From an uncultured bacterium (lineage in GTDB: Bacteria; Elusimicrobiota; Elusimicrobia; Elusimicrobiales; Elusimicrobiaceae), in NCBI GenBank assembly GCA_949291515.1, contig CASEVY010000007.1:62001-126000 (forward strand): a DNA stretch of 64,000 bases. The letters run 5' to 3'. The position numbers were made by a program, and so were the translations under genes. A model generated the notes under the pieces. It searched no databases, had not been told where the DNA came from, and worked only from the letters and a program-made list of their open reading frames with translations. Positions 37,889 to 47,133 of the stretch are shown piece after piece (positions within the stretch are counted from its first letter, which is position 1; each line of letters begins with the position of its first letter).

Positions 37889-40471
37889 ATGCTTACCTAT
37901 ATAGTTGATAAAATAATCGGAACAAAAAGTGAAAGACAGTTAAAGAAATACCAACCTGCGGTAGAAAAGATAAACTCGTTGGAGAAGGATTTTTCCTCTT
38001 TGACAGACGATGCTTTAAAAGCCAAGACTGAAGAGTTTAAGCAAAGGCTTAATAAAGGCGAAACATTAAACGATATTTTGCCCGAGGCTTTCGCCGCGGT
38101 AAGAGAAGCGGCAAAAAGGGTGTTGGGCTTAAGGCATTATGACGTGCAGCTTTTGGGCGGAATGGTATTGCACGACGGCAAAATAGCGGAGATGAGAACG
38201 GGCGAAGGAAAGACTTTGGTGGCCACTTTGCCTTCCTACCTTAACGCTTTGACGGGCAAGGGCGTGCATGTGGTAACCGTAAACGACTATTTGGCCAAAC
38301 GCGACAGACAGTGGATGGGCCCTATACACGAATTTTTGGGTTTAACGGTGGGTTATATCAGCCACGATATGGATAATGCCGAAAGGCGGGAGATGTACCT
38401 TAAGGATATAACTTATGTAACCAACAACGAACTCGGCTTCGATTACCTGCGCGATAATATGGTGGTGCGCGCGGGCGACAGAGTGCAAAGGAAACTGAAC
38501 TATTGTATCGTCGACGAGGTGGACTCCATCTTGATAGACGAAGCCAGAACGCCTTTAATAATATCCGGTCCTTCGGACCAAAAGACGGATAAATACTATA
38601 TAGTAAACCGAATGATACCCTCTCTTAAAATCCGCAAGATAACGGAAAAGGACGAGGTAAACGCCAAATACGCTGGCGAGGATTTGTCCAAAGGCTATGA
38701 CGCTTTAATAGACGAAAAGAACCACACCGTAACTTTGACCGACGAAGGCGTAGCCAAGGCCGAAAAGATGCTGGGCGTACCCAATTTGTATAACGACGTG
38801 GAATCGGAATGGGTGCACCATATCAATCAGGCTTTGCGCGCGCACCATTTGTATGAGAAAGACGTGCATTATGTAATCAAGGACGGGGAGGTTATCATTG
38901 TTGACGAATTTACCGGCAGGCTAATGCCGGGGCGCCGCTGGTCCGACGGTTTGCATCAGGCGGTGGAAGCCAAAGAACATTTGCCGATAAAGGAAGAGAA
39001 CCAAACTTTGGCTACGATAACTTTCCAAAACTTCTTTAAGCTGTACAATAAACTTTCGGGTATGACGGGTACGGCGATGACGGAAGCCAATGAGTTTTGG
39101 ACCATTTACAAACTCGATGTGGTGGAAATACCTTCCAACAAACCTTGCCTGAGGAAAGACGATCCCGATATAATCTATAAGACCGAGCGGGAGAAGTTTA
39201 ACGCCGTCATTGACGACGTCGAGCAGCTTTGGCGCAAGGGTATGCCGGTATTGGTGGGCACCAGATCCATAGAAAAGTCGGAAAAACTTTCCGAACTTTT
39301 AAGAAAGCGCGGCATACCGCATAAAGTATTAAACGCGAAATATCACGAAATGGAAGCGCAGATAATCAGTCAAGCCGGGCGCAAGGGCGCCGTAACGATA
39401 GCTACCAACATGGCGGGGCGCGGAACGGATATAGTATTGGGCGGCAATCCGTGCGACAAGGCCGAGCAGGAATACGTAGCCGAACACGGCGGACTTACGG
39501 TAATAGGCACAGAGCGCCACGAAAGCAGACGCATAGACAATCAGCTGCGCGGACGCTGCGCGAGGCAGGGCGATAAAGGCTCAAGCAGATTTTATGTCGC
39601 TCTGGACGATGAACTTATGCGACTGTTCGGCAGCGAAAGAATAGCTTCCGTAATGACTACCTTGGGTATGAAAGAGGGCGAAAGCATAAAATCGCGCATA
39701 ATATCTAAGCAGATAGAAGGCGCGCAAAGACGAGTTGAAGGACATAACTTCGATATAAGGAAACACCTCCTGGATTATGATAAGGTAATGAACCAGCAGA
39801 GAACGGCCGTCTACAATTTGAGGAACGCCATTTTGGACGGCGCCAATTTTACCGAACGCATCAATCAGATGATAGAGGAAACTGCGGAAGAGATTTTCTA
39901 TAAATTTTATAACCGCCACCATCACAGGCAGAGCGATTTCGCCAGTTTGAACGCCGTACTGAAAAGGCATTTTACTCTTGAGGAAAGCTACACGGCGGAA
40001 AACACCGCGGGCAGAAGCGACAAAGAACTGCTAAACGAAATAATAGAGAAAATAAAAACCATATACAATCAAAGAGCCAATTATTTTCTTGAGCAGGGCA
40101 TTTTATTTGACGAGATAGAAAGAATGCTTCTCTTGCAGCTTCTTGACCAAAGCTGGAAACAGCATTTATACGAGTTGGACCAAATCCAAAAGAGCGTTGG
40201 GCTGAGGGCTTACGGGCAGAAAGATCCGCTGATAGAATATCAGAAGGAATCTTTCAATTTATATCAGAATATGATGACGCGCGTGAGGGATATGTTTGTG
40301 GATTATATTTTCCGTTTGCAATTGCCCCCGCAAAGACGTCAGCCGATAGTAAAGAGAACGGCGGAAAACGAAAAAGGAGAGGCCTCTTCGCAGGAGCAGC
40401 ACAAAATCGGACGCAATGATTTATGTCCCTGCGGAAGCGGCAAGAAATACAAAAAATGTTGCGGAAGATAA
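37889..40471 (+). CDS. secA: Preprotein translocase ATPase SecA
   Basis: Motor that drives exported proteins through SecYEG. 860 residues: motor domain with MRTGEGKTLVATLP near residue 104 and VDEVDSILIDEART, preprotein cross-linking domain, second motor half with NMAGRGTDIVLGGNP, and a C-terminal zinc tail [13 protein letters not shown] that binds SecB or the ribosome. AGAGGAAAT precedes the ATG. Its 3' end overlaps lnt. Confidence 0.98.
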   Translation: MLTYIVDKIIGTKSERQLKKYQPAVEKINSLEKDFSSLTDDALKAKTEEFKQRLNKGETLNDILPEAFAAVREAAKRVLGLRHYDVQLLGGMVLHDGKIAEMRTGEGKTLVATLPSYLNALTGKGVHVVTVNDYLAKRDRQWMGPIHEFLGLTVGYISHDMDNAERREMYLKDITYVTNNELGFDYLRDNMVVRAGDRVQRKLNYCIVDEVDSILIDEARTPLIISGPSDQKTDKYYIVNRMIPSLKIRKITEKDEVNAKYAGEDLSKGYDALIDEKNHTVTLTDEGVAKAEKMLGVPNLYNDVESEWVHHINQALRAHHLYEKDVHYVIKDGEVIIVDEFTGRLMPGRRWSDGLHQAVEAKEHLPIKEENQTLATITFQNFFKLYNKLSGMTGTAMTEANEFWTIYKLDVVEIPSNKPCLRKDDPDIIYKTEREKFNAVIDDVEQLWRKGMPVLVGTRSIEKSEKLSELLRKRGIPHKVLNAKYHEMEAQIISQAGRKGAVTIATNMAGRGTDIVLGGNPCDKAEQEYVAEHGGLTVIGTERHESRRIDNQLRGRCARQGDKGSSRFYVALDDELMRLFGSERIASVMTTLGMKEGESIKSRIISKQIEGAQRRVEGHNFDIRKHLLDYDKVMNQQRTAVYNLRNAILDGANFTERINQMIEETAEEIFYKFYNRHHHRQSDFASLNAVLKRHFTLEESYTAENTAGRSDKELLNEIIEKIKTIYNQRANYFLEQGILFDEIERMLLLQLLDQSWKQHLYELDQIQKSVGLRAYGQKDPLIEYQKESFNLYQNMMTRVRDMFVDYIFRLQLPPQRRQPIVKRTAENEKGEASSQEQHKIGRNDLCPCGSGKKYKKCCGR

Positions 40472-42444
40472 ATTTTGATTTTGTAAAAGAAAAGCTAAAC
40501 GCCTTGCGCGATAAGGCCAACGGCCTGTTAAAGGGCAAGAAGTCCGATGGTCCGGCAAATAATCGCTCCGTTAAAACTGAACCTGCCGCAGCAAAAGCGT
40601 CTGCCGCGCCAAAGCCTCACAAGACGGGTTTGGGCAAACCGTCAAATACTGTTGCGGGGCTTATTCCCGAAGATGATATTTACGCTTCGTCCGCCGGAAA
40701 TAATCCTTCCTTGAAGATAAAGGAAGAGGACTTGTTTATGGGCAATAGCGGCGATTTTTTAAGGCCGATATCCGAATCCGACGTGGAAGATATCGACTTG
40801 AAGCCTTTAGGCGACGATTTGCCTCAAATGGTCAAGGCCAGGAAGAAAATTCTTATTTCCCAAATTTTCAGGGATTTATTTTCCGGCCTGATCGTAGCGA
40901 TATGCGCGATAGCCTGCGCTTTGCTGTTGGCGGAAAGCTACATAACCAAGCCTGCCCCCGTTTATGCGTGGTTGGCGTTTATTCCGTTTGCTATAGCCAT
41001 ATTTAATATGAGAAGCGCGGTATACAGCTTTATAGTTGGCTGGCTTACTGGCGGGATATTTTATTTTGTAATATTGCACTGGATATCGGGTACGGTTTTT
41101 GAGGGGCTGGGCAACAACGGCATAGCGACGCTTAGCCTTACGGCATTATCCTGCGTATTGGCTGTTCAGTTTGCGTTGTTTTCTTTGGGCTCTTATTATC
41201 TTAAGAGATTGCCGCTCCTTTGGCCGTTGGCTTGCGCCTGCTTGTGGGTGGGGTTGGAAATACTTCATCAGTTGATAGCCTTAAAATTCATGGCGTTTCC
41301 GTGGTTTGTGCTGGGCTATACTCAGTTTAACTTTCTGTATCTGATACAGATAAGCTCATATACGGGAGTATACGGCGTAAGTTTTGTGGTAATATTCACG
41401 TCGCTTGTGGCCGGATATTTATTCTTGAGGATACACCGCGCGGCCAAAGTTTTCTATTTTATATTGGCAGTCTGCGTACTGTTGCTCACATTAAGTTTTG
41501 GACATCAGGTAATAAAAGAACAGCTGAATTATATGCAGGCTTCTCCCAACAATTTACGCATAGCTTTAATGCAGCCTTATACGCATAAGCTGTTTATAGC
41601 CGGGTATGATGAGGACGTCGTTTATACGATAGCGGGCCAGATGGAAGCGCTTAAAGGCAAGAAGGCGTCGCTGGTAATATGGCCGGAGAGTTCTCTGCCG
41701 GGCGATTTGCTCAGCAGCGAGTATATGGACTATATCAAAGAGCAGAGCAAAGAGCTTAATGTTTGGCAGATATTCGGCGGGACGGAGGTAATCGGCGGGG
41801 AACAATATGTCGCGGCGGTGCTCGTCAATGAAGAAGGGATAAGCGACGATTATAAAAAGACGCGCTTGGTCCCTTTTGGCGAATTTTTGCCGTTCCAAGG
41901 CATTTTGGGCGGTTTTTACGAAGGCAACGGGATAACTTCTCTTACGGGCACTTTTACCGAGGGGAAGGATCCGGGCAAGGTTTTCGTAATAACGGCCGAC
42001 GTGCCGGGCAAAAACAAGAAGGCGGAATACCAGTTCGGTACGGAGATTTGCTTTGAATCTATATTCCCTTCAATATATAGGGCGCAGGCATTAAGCGGGG
42101 CGGATTTCTTCGTGAACATATCCAATGACGGTTGGTTTTTGGTAAGCGCGGCGCCGTATCAGCATCTGCGAGCGAATGTATTTAGGGCGGTTGAGAACCG
42201 CAGGCCTTTGCTTCGTTCGACCAATACCGGCATTTCCGCGTGGATAGACAGTTTGGGCAAGATAAGATTTGAAACCGGTTTGGACAAACAGGAAAGTTCG
42301 GTATTTAATTTTGTTTTTCAAGATAGGGATACAAAGACTTTCTATACCACGCACGGCGATTTGTTTGCATATATTTGCTTGGCTTTGGCGGTGCCGCTGG
42401 TAATATTCAGCATGGTGTTTTTGAGCGTAAGAAATGAGTATTGA
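40456..42444 (+). CDS. lnt: Apolipoprotein N-acyltransferase with a long N-terminal extension
   Basis: Adds the third acyl chain to lipoproteins in the inner membrane; a diderm enzyme. From the ATG at 40456 the protein has 662 residues; ATG 40423 would add 11 and lie deeper inside secA. Residues about 1-130 are soluble and low-complexity (Lys-rich, then Pro/Ala/Ser, then acidic), not part of standard Lnt. Then come the transmembrane block ([20 protein letters not shown] onward) and the nitrilase domain with the triad Glu in WPESSLP, Lys in [13 protein letters not shown] and Cys in GTEICFES. It overlaps prfB by 11 bases. Confidence 0.93.
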   Translation: MLRKINFDFVKEKLNALRDKANGLLKGKKSDGPANNRSVKTEPAAAKASAAPKPHKTGLGKPSNTVAGLIPEDDIYASSAGNNPSLKIKEEDLFMGNSGDFLRPISESDVEDIDLKPLGDDLPQMVKARKKILISQIFRDLFSGLIVAICAIACALLLAESYITKPAPVYAWLAFIPFAIAIFNMRSAVYSFIVGWLTGGIFYFVILHWISGTVFEGLGNNGIATLSLTALSCVLAVQFALFSLGSYYLKRLPLLWPLACACLWVGLEILHQLIALKFMAFPWFVLGYTQFNFLYLIQISSYTGVYGVSFVVIFTSLVAGYLFLRIHRAAKVFYFILAVCVLLLTLSFGHQVIKEQLNYMQASPNNLRIALMQPYTHKLFIAGYDEDVVYTIAGQMEALKGKKASLVIWPESSLPGDLLSSEYMDYIKEQSKELNVWQIFGGTEVIGGEQYVAAVLVNEEGISDDYKKTRLVPFGEFLPFQGILGGFYEGNGITSLTGTFTEGKDPGKVFVITADVPGKNKKAEYQFGTEICFESIFPSIYRAQALSGADFFVNISNDGWFLVSAAPYQHLRANVFRAVENRRPLLRSTNTGISAWIDSLGKIRFETGLDKQESSVFNFVFQDRDTKTFYTTHGDLFAYICLALAVPLVIFSMVFLSVRNEY

Positions 42445-43543
42445 AACGAAAGACTTACATCAGCTTGCGGGGGAGATATCTCAAAGGTTGGATAAACTTT
42501 TCGAGATACAGCACATAACATCAAAGCGGGCTTTGCTTAAGGAGAAAGAGGCCCTGAGCGCCGCGCCCGATTTTTGGCAAGATGCCGATAAAGCCAAAGC
42601 GGTATCCAAGGAAATAGACTCTTTAAAAACGGATATAGAAACTTATCAAGAGATGCGCCGCTGTTTGGAGGACGCGCAGACATTAATTTCTTTGGCGGAG
42701 GAAATGTCGGACGAAACCGAACTGGAAAACGCCGCTTCCGCTTTAAAGAAATTGGACGAGACTTTAAAATCGGTAGAATTTAAGACAAAGCTGTCCCGCC
42801 CGGAAGACAAACTAAACGCGATAGTAAGCATACACGCCGGCGCCGGCGGTACGGAATCGTGCGATTGGGCGGATATGCTTTTAAGAATGTATACCCGCTG
42901 GGCCGAGCAGCATAATTTTAAAGTACACATTACCGATATTTTACCCGGCGAAGAGGCTGGGGTAAAGAACGTTACTTTATTTATAGAAGGCCCTTACGCC
43001 TACGGTTTTTTAAAGAGCGAAAACGGCGTGCACAGGCTTGTAAGAATATCGCCTTTTGACGCAAACAGCCGCAGACACACGTCTTTTGCCTCTTTGGATA
43101 TTTTGCCCGATATTGAAGATGAAATTAACATAGAAATATCCGATAAGGATATAGAGGTTACCACCTGCCGAAGCGGCGGCGCGGGCGGGCAGAACGTAAA
43201 CAAGGTGGAAACGGCGGTGCGCATTTTGCATAAGCCTACGGGTATAGTGGTGGCGTGCCAGGTGGAGCGTTCGCAGCTGCAGAACAAGACCCGCGCTATG
43301 AAGATGCTTAAGGCCAAACTCTACGAAATGGAGCTGGACAAAAAACGCTCCGAGATGGAGCGCCACTACAGCGAAAAGGGCGATATAGCCTGGGGCCATC
43401 AAATTCGTTCTTACGTTTTTATGCCTTATCAAATGGTAAAGGATTTAAGAACGGGTTATGAAACTTCCAACATACAAGGCGTAATGGACGGCGATCTTGA
43501 TCCGTTTATGCAGGCCTATCTTGATTATAAAGCCGGTGCGTAA
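42434..43543 (+). CDS. prfB: Peptide chain release factor 2, without programmed frameshift
   Basis: Releases peptides at UAA and UGA. The 369-residue protein is RF2 by the SPF recognition tripeptide in [10 protein letters not shown]; the catalytic motif is [11 protein letters not shown]. The frame is open from the ATG at 42434 with no in-frame UGA or CTTTGA slippery site in the N-terminal region where many bacteria carry the autoregulatory +1 frameshift. It overlaps lnt by 11 bases and hemW by one (TAATG). Confidence 0.97.
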   Translation: MSIETKDLHQLAGEISQRLDKLFEIQHITSKRALLKEKEALSAAPDFWQDADKAKAVSKEIDSLKTDIETYQEMRRCLEDAQTLISLAEEMSDETELENAASALKKLDETLKSVEFKTKLSRPEDKLNAIVSIHAGAGGTESCDWADMLLRMYTRWAEQHNFKVHITDILPGEEAGVKNVTLFIEGPYAYGFLKSENGVHRLVRISPFDANSRRHTSFASLDILPDIEDEINIEISDKDIEVTTCRSGGAGGQNVNKVETAVRILHKPTGIVVACQVERSQLQNKTRAMKMLKAKLYEMELDKKRSEMERHYSEKGDIAWGHQIRSYVFMPYQMVKDLRTGYETSNIQGVMDGDLDPFMQAYLDYKAGA

Positions 43544-44628
43544 TGGCGGGGCTTTACATACACATTCCCTTTTGCGTAAGCAAATGTTTTTACTGCGATT
43601 TCGTATCATACGGCGGGAAGCTCAATCTTGCGCAAGATTATCTTAAGGCGGTAAAAAAAGAGTCTTCTTTTTACGATATCGCGAAGCCGCCTCGGACCGT
43701 CTACATCGGCGGCGGTACGCCGAGCGTTCTGCCTTTGCGCGATATTGAGTTTCTTCTTAAATTCATTAGCGAAAAATACGGCGCAGGCTTTGAGGAATTT
43801 ACTTTTGAATGTAATCCCGAAAGCGTAAACGAAGAAAAACTTTCCCTGCTTAAAGACTATGGAGTGAACAGAATTAGCTTGGGACTTCAGAGCTTTAACG
43901 ACGAAGAATTAAAGCTGATAGGTCGCGCGCACCGCGCGGCGGATTTCTTAAGAGCATATGAGGCGGCCTCAAAATATTTCAATAACATAAACGTAGATTT
44001 GATAGCCGCGCTGCCTTCTCAAAGCGAGGCAAGTTTTTTGGCGGGTCTTAAAAAACTTATCTCTTTAAATCCGAAGCATATTTCACTTTACGGTCTTCAG
44101 ATTGAACAGGGGACGGGCTTGTATGAACGGGGATATTCTTACGATGAGGATTTTTACGTACGGCTTTTGGAACTTGGTTATAAAGAACTTACTGCAAACG
44201 GCTTTAAGCAGTATGAGATTTCCAACTATGCCCGCGAAGGTTTTGAGAGCGTTCATAACATCAACTATTGGTTTAACGGCGAATATTTGGGTTTGGGCGC
44301 GGCGGCGAGCGGATATTTGAAGGGCGTGCGTTATCAAAATATTTGCGGGATAGAAGAATATATCAAGCGCGTAAACGAGGGTATTCGCCCCGCGGCTTCG
44401 GAAGAAAAACTTAAAGGCAAAGCCAAGATTGGGGAAGAAGTTCTGCTGCGCTTTAGATATCTTAAAGGTTTTAAACCGGGCGTGCAAATGTTAAAATATT
44501 TCGGCGGCGAATTTGAAAATCTTAAACGGGAAGGCCTTATAGAAACCGAAGGCGCGCTTTTAAAACTATCGCGGCGCGGCAAATATTTGGCCAATGAGGT
44601 GTTCCGCCGCTTTGTGGAGCCCTTTTAA
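43543..44628 (+). CDS. hemW: Radical SAM protein HemW (coproporphyrinogen oxidase-like)
   Basis: 361 residues with the radical SAM motif CVSKCFYC (Cys11, Cys15, Cys18), followed by YIGGGTPSVLP, FECNPESV and GLQSFNDEELKLIGR, then a C-terminal HemN-type domain. The short N-terminus and CxxxCxxC placement indicate HemW, a heme-binding chaperone, over HemN. Coupled to prfB by TAATG and to the cofE-like gene by TAAATG. Confidence 0.93.
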   Translation: MAGLYIHIPFCVSKCFYCDFVSYGGKLNLAQDYLKAVKKESSFYDIAKPPRTVYIGGGTPSVLPLRDIEFLLKFISEKYGAGFEEFTFECNPESVNEEKLSLLKDYGVNRISLGLQSFNDEELKLIGRAHRAADFLRAYEAASKYFNNINVDLIAALPSQSEASFLAGLKKLISLNPKHISLYGLQIEQGTGLYERGYSYDEDFYVRLLELGYKELTANGFKQYEISNYAREGFESVHNINYWFNGEYLGLGAAASGYLKGVRYQNICGIEEYIKRVNEGIRPAASEEKLKGKAKIGEEVLLRFRYLKGFKPGVQMLKYFGGEFENLKREGLIETEGALLKLSRRGKYLANEVFRRFVEPF

Positions 44629-45327
44629 ATGAAAGTAACAGCTTATAAAACGCGTTTGTTTAAGGAAGGCGGGAATCTGCCTTTATTTATCAAGAAACAC
44701 TTGCCTGCTTTAAAAGAGGGCACTATCGTTGCGGTGTCATCTAAGGTGGCGGGGCTTTGGGAAAGCAATACGGCGGCATTGTCCCGCAAAGAGGAGATAA
44801 TAAAAAAGGAGAGCGATTTTTATTTAAAAACCTCGCTTTGCTATTTTACCGTCAAAGACGGAATGGCTATGACAAACGCGGGGGTAGACGAGAGCAATAT
44901 AAAGGGGAAACTTTCTCTTCTTCCGAAGCGTCCGTATAAAACGGCGGAAGTTTTAAGAACGGAGCTTAAAAAGATATACGGCGTAAAGAAGCTTGGCGTT
45001 ATTTTGACCGACAGTATGATCTTGCCTTTACGGGCGGGGGTAATATCCGCGGCGGTTGCTTATGCCGGCTTTAAGGGCGTAAAGGATTACCGCGGCAAAG
45101 GCGATATATTCGGGCGGAAACTTAAAATGACGATGGTAAACGTCGCCGACACTTTGGCGGCGTGCGCCGGCCTTTTGATGGGCGAGGGCAAAGAGAAAAA
45201 ACCTTTTGCCGTTATAGAAGACGCGCCTGTAATTTTTTGCGCCAAACAAAAAGAGGGCGAAATAAGGTACCCTCTTAAAGACGATTTGTACTATCCCTTT
45301 TTTAAACCTTATCTAAAAAAGAAGTAA
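44629..45327 (+). CDS. CofE-like F420-0:gamma-glutamyl ligase family protein
   Basis: 232 residues of the CofE family (PF01996). Recognisable blocks are GTIVAVSSKVAGLWES, ILTDSMILPLRAGVISAAVAY, and FKGVKDYRGKGDIFGRKLK then MVNVADTLAACAGLLMGEG, in the order and spacing of CofE. CofE adds glutamate to coenzyme F420, but no F420 genes are seen here. Stand-alone homologues in bacteria without F420 may form another gamma-glutamyl amide; that is inference. Last gene of secA-lnt-prfB-hemW-cofE-like; it converges on coaD with two bases between stops. Confidence 0.85.
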   Translation: MKVTAYKTRLFKEGGNLPLFIKKHLPALKEGTIVAVSSKVAGLWESNTAALSRKEEIIKKESDFYLKTSLCYFTVKDGMAMTNAGVDESNIKGKLSLLPKRPYKTAEVLRTELKKIYGVKKLGVILTDSMILPLRAGVISAAVAYAGFKGVKDYRGKGDIFGRKLKMTMVNVADTLAACAGLLMGEGKEKKPFAVIEDAPVIFCAKQKEGEIRYPLKDDLYYPFFKPYLKKK

Positions 45328-45329
45328 AC

Positions 45330-45812
45330 CTATTTTTTATATGCTTTGCGCAGTTCCTTTTCTACATAAGGGGGGACGCTGTTTTTAAGGCGTCCGCCGA
45401 AGGCATAAGCCTCACGCACCATAGAGGAAGTAAGATAAGTATATTTTGCGCTTGGCATAAGGAAAACGGTTTCCATATCGGGGTTGAGTTCGCTGTTGGT
45501 ATTGGCGAGGATAAATTCATATTCCAAATCTGTCAGGGCGCGCAGTCCGCGTATGGCGACTTTGGCTTTTTTTATTCTCATATAGTCGGCCAAGAGTCCG
45601 TCGAAGCTGTCCACCTCGACGTTCTTCATTCCTTTTGTACAGTGTTTTAGATGGTCAAGGCGCTGCTTTGCGGTAAAAATCGGTTTTTTGTTTTTGTTTA
45701 TCAAAACGGCGACGATGACTTTGTCGAATATCTCGGCCGCGCGGCGGATAATATCAAGATGTCCGTTTGTTACGGGATCGAAAGTTCCGGGGTATACGGC
45801 AATATTTTTCAT
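45330..45812 (-). CDS. coaD: Phosphopantetheine adenylyltransferase
   Basis: Fourth step of coenzyme A synthesis. The 160 residues show AVYPGTFDPVTNGHLDII (ATP-binding TxGH motif as TNGH), IRGLRALTDLEYE and SSMVREAYAFGG. GAGAGGTG precedes the ATG. It is divergent from dgt, and its -10 overlaps that of dgt. Confidence 0.97.
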   Translation of the reverse strand: MKNIAVYPGTFDPVTNGHLDIIRRAAEIFDKVIVAVLINKNKKPIFTAKQRLDHLKHCTKGMKNVEVDSFDGLLADYMRIKKAKVAIRGLRALTDLEYEFILANTNSELNPDMETVFLMPSAKYTYLTSSMVREAYAFGGRLKNSVPPYVEKELRKAYKK

Positions 45813-45831
45813 AAAACACCTCTCTAACTTT

Positions 45832-45839
45832 ATTATAAT
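45832..45839. promoter_or_regulatory. Overlapping back-to-back -10 elements for coaD and dgt
   Basis: The palindrome TTATTATAATAA around 45830-45841 contains TATAAT on the plus strand (45834-45839) and on the minus strand (45837-45832). Plus: six bases (AATTCT) then the dgt ATG, so leaderless. Minus: a leader of about 12-13 bases with GAGAGGTG before the coaD ATG. Confidence 0.55.
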
Positions 45840-45845
45840 AATTCT

Positions 45846-46955
45846 ATGAACAAAAATCCCTTTTCAGATGAGATATATTTAAAGAGAACTTATAAAGCGG
45901 ACCCGGATTTCCGCGGGGAATATTTCAGGGATCAAACCAAAATAATCCATTCCCAGCCTTTTAGGCGGCTAAAGAGCAAGACGCAAGTCTTCGCCGCGCC
46001 TGACAATGACCATATTTGCACCCGTATAGAGCACGTATTGCACGTGGCTACCATCGCCGCGTCCATCTGTAAGGGCTTGAACAAGACGGGCAATTGGCAG
46101 CTGAATGAGGAACTGGCCTATGCAATCGGTCTTGCGCACGATTTGGGGCATGCCCCGTTCGGCCATGAAGGCGAAAGAGCGATAGCCAAAAAAATCGCGC
46201 CCGCCAATTTTATGCACGAACTTAACGGCTACCGAGTAGTGGAACATCTTACCTGTTACGGAAAAGGCTTGAACCTTACCTATGCAGTAAAGGACGGAAT
46301 ATTGTGCCACTGCGGGGAGGATTTTAACAATAATGCTTTAAAGCCGGGCAAAGAACCCAATGATTTGGAAGCGATAAAAGACAGGAAACATCTCCCTTCC
46401 ACATATGAAGGCTGCGTCGTGCGTCTTTCCGATAAAATAGCCTATCTGGGCAGGGATATAGAAGACGCCGTCCGCGCCGGCATAATAACATATGACGACG
46501 TACCCGTCATAATCAAAAAAGAACTGGGGGAGAACAACGGCGAGATAATAAACACTCTAGTTTTGGATCTCACGAATAATTCCGCCGATAAAGACAGTCT
46601 TGGCTTTTCGGACGATAAATTCGCGATAATGGGCGAGCTTAAAACCTTCAACTATAAGCATATTTACAATCATTCTTCCATAGCCAAACAAAAAGACGTC
46701 CTGACTTATGCCGTAGGCGAATTGTTTGATTATTATATGGATTTGTTCTGTAAATATTCCTTAGGAGAAGGGTACGAAAAAGAACAGAAAAAGGCGGCCA
46801 GGAGTTTCGGCCATTATATAGACTCTATGAGGAAGATCTATGAAGGCGTTGACCCTAAAGTCATTGTTACGGATTATATAGCCGGTATGACTGATTCTTA
46901 CGCCCAGGAGTGTATAAAAGAAGCGCTGGGGATAAATCTTAACTTTAACTTTTAG
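45846..46955 (+). CDS. dgt: dGTP triphosphohydrolase (dGTPase-like HD protein)
   Basis: 369 residues with the HD phosphohydrolase pattern TRIEHVLHVATIAASI, then AIGLAHDLGHAPFGHEGE and VVRLSDKIAYLGRDIEDAV. Releases triphosphate from dGTP or other dNTPs. The N-terminal IIHSQPFRRLKSKTQVF is the standard dGTPase block, supporting the ATG at 45846. No Shine-Dalgarno sequence; the ATG lies exactly six bases after TATAAT. Confidence 0.92.
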   Translation: MNKNPFSDEIYLKRTYKADPDFRGEYFRDQTKIIHSQPFRRLKSKTQVFAAPDNDHICTRIEHVLHVATIAASICKGLNKTGNWQLNEELAYAIGLAHDLGHAPFGHEGERAIAKKIAPANFMHELNGYRVVEHLTCYGKGLNLTYAVKDGILCHCGEDFNNNALKPGKEPNDLEAIKDRKHLPSTYEGCVVRLSDKIAYLGRDIEDAVRAGIITYDDVPVIIKKELGENNGEIINTLVLDLTNNSADKDSLGFSDDKFAIMGELKTFNYKHIYNHSSIAKQKDVLTYAVGELFDYYMDLFCKYSLGEGYEKEQKKAARSFGHYIDSMRKIYEGVDPKVIVTDYIAGMTDSYAQECIKEALGINLNFNF

Positions 46956-46976
46956 CTTGCGAAAACGTAATTCAAA

Positions 46977-47009
46977 AAGCCGCGCTTTTGCGCGGCTTAA
47001 TATTTTTAT
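46977..47009. terminator. Terminator downstream of dgt, also facing mutL
   Basis: AAGCCGCGC-TTTT-GCGCGGCTT with AATATTTTT on the plus side and TTTTTGAATT on the minus side. It is close to the dgt stop; for mutL it lies about 125 bases downstream. The rest of 47010-47133 shows nothing recognisable. Confidence 0.8.
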
Positions 47010-47133
47010 AGGCAATGATTTCCAATCGTAAATTTAAAATGTCGCAATTATGCTAGAAGATATTTCGCATCGGCCGCTTGGCGTGCAAATCCGCCGCGCC
47101 GAAAGACTGTTTTTAAAGTGTGCGTTATTTGTT

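Noticed and set aside
44629-45327. Reading the CofE-like gene as proof of coenzyme F420
   Set aside because: Family members occur in bacteria without F420, and no other F420 gene is visible.
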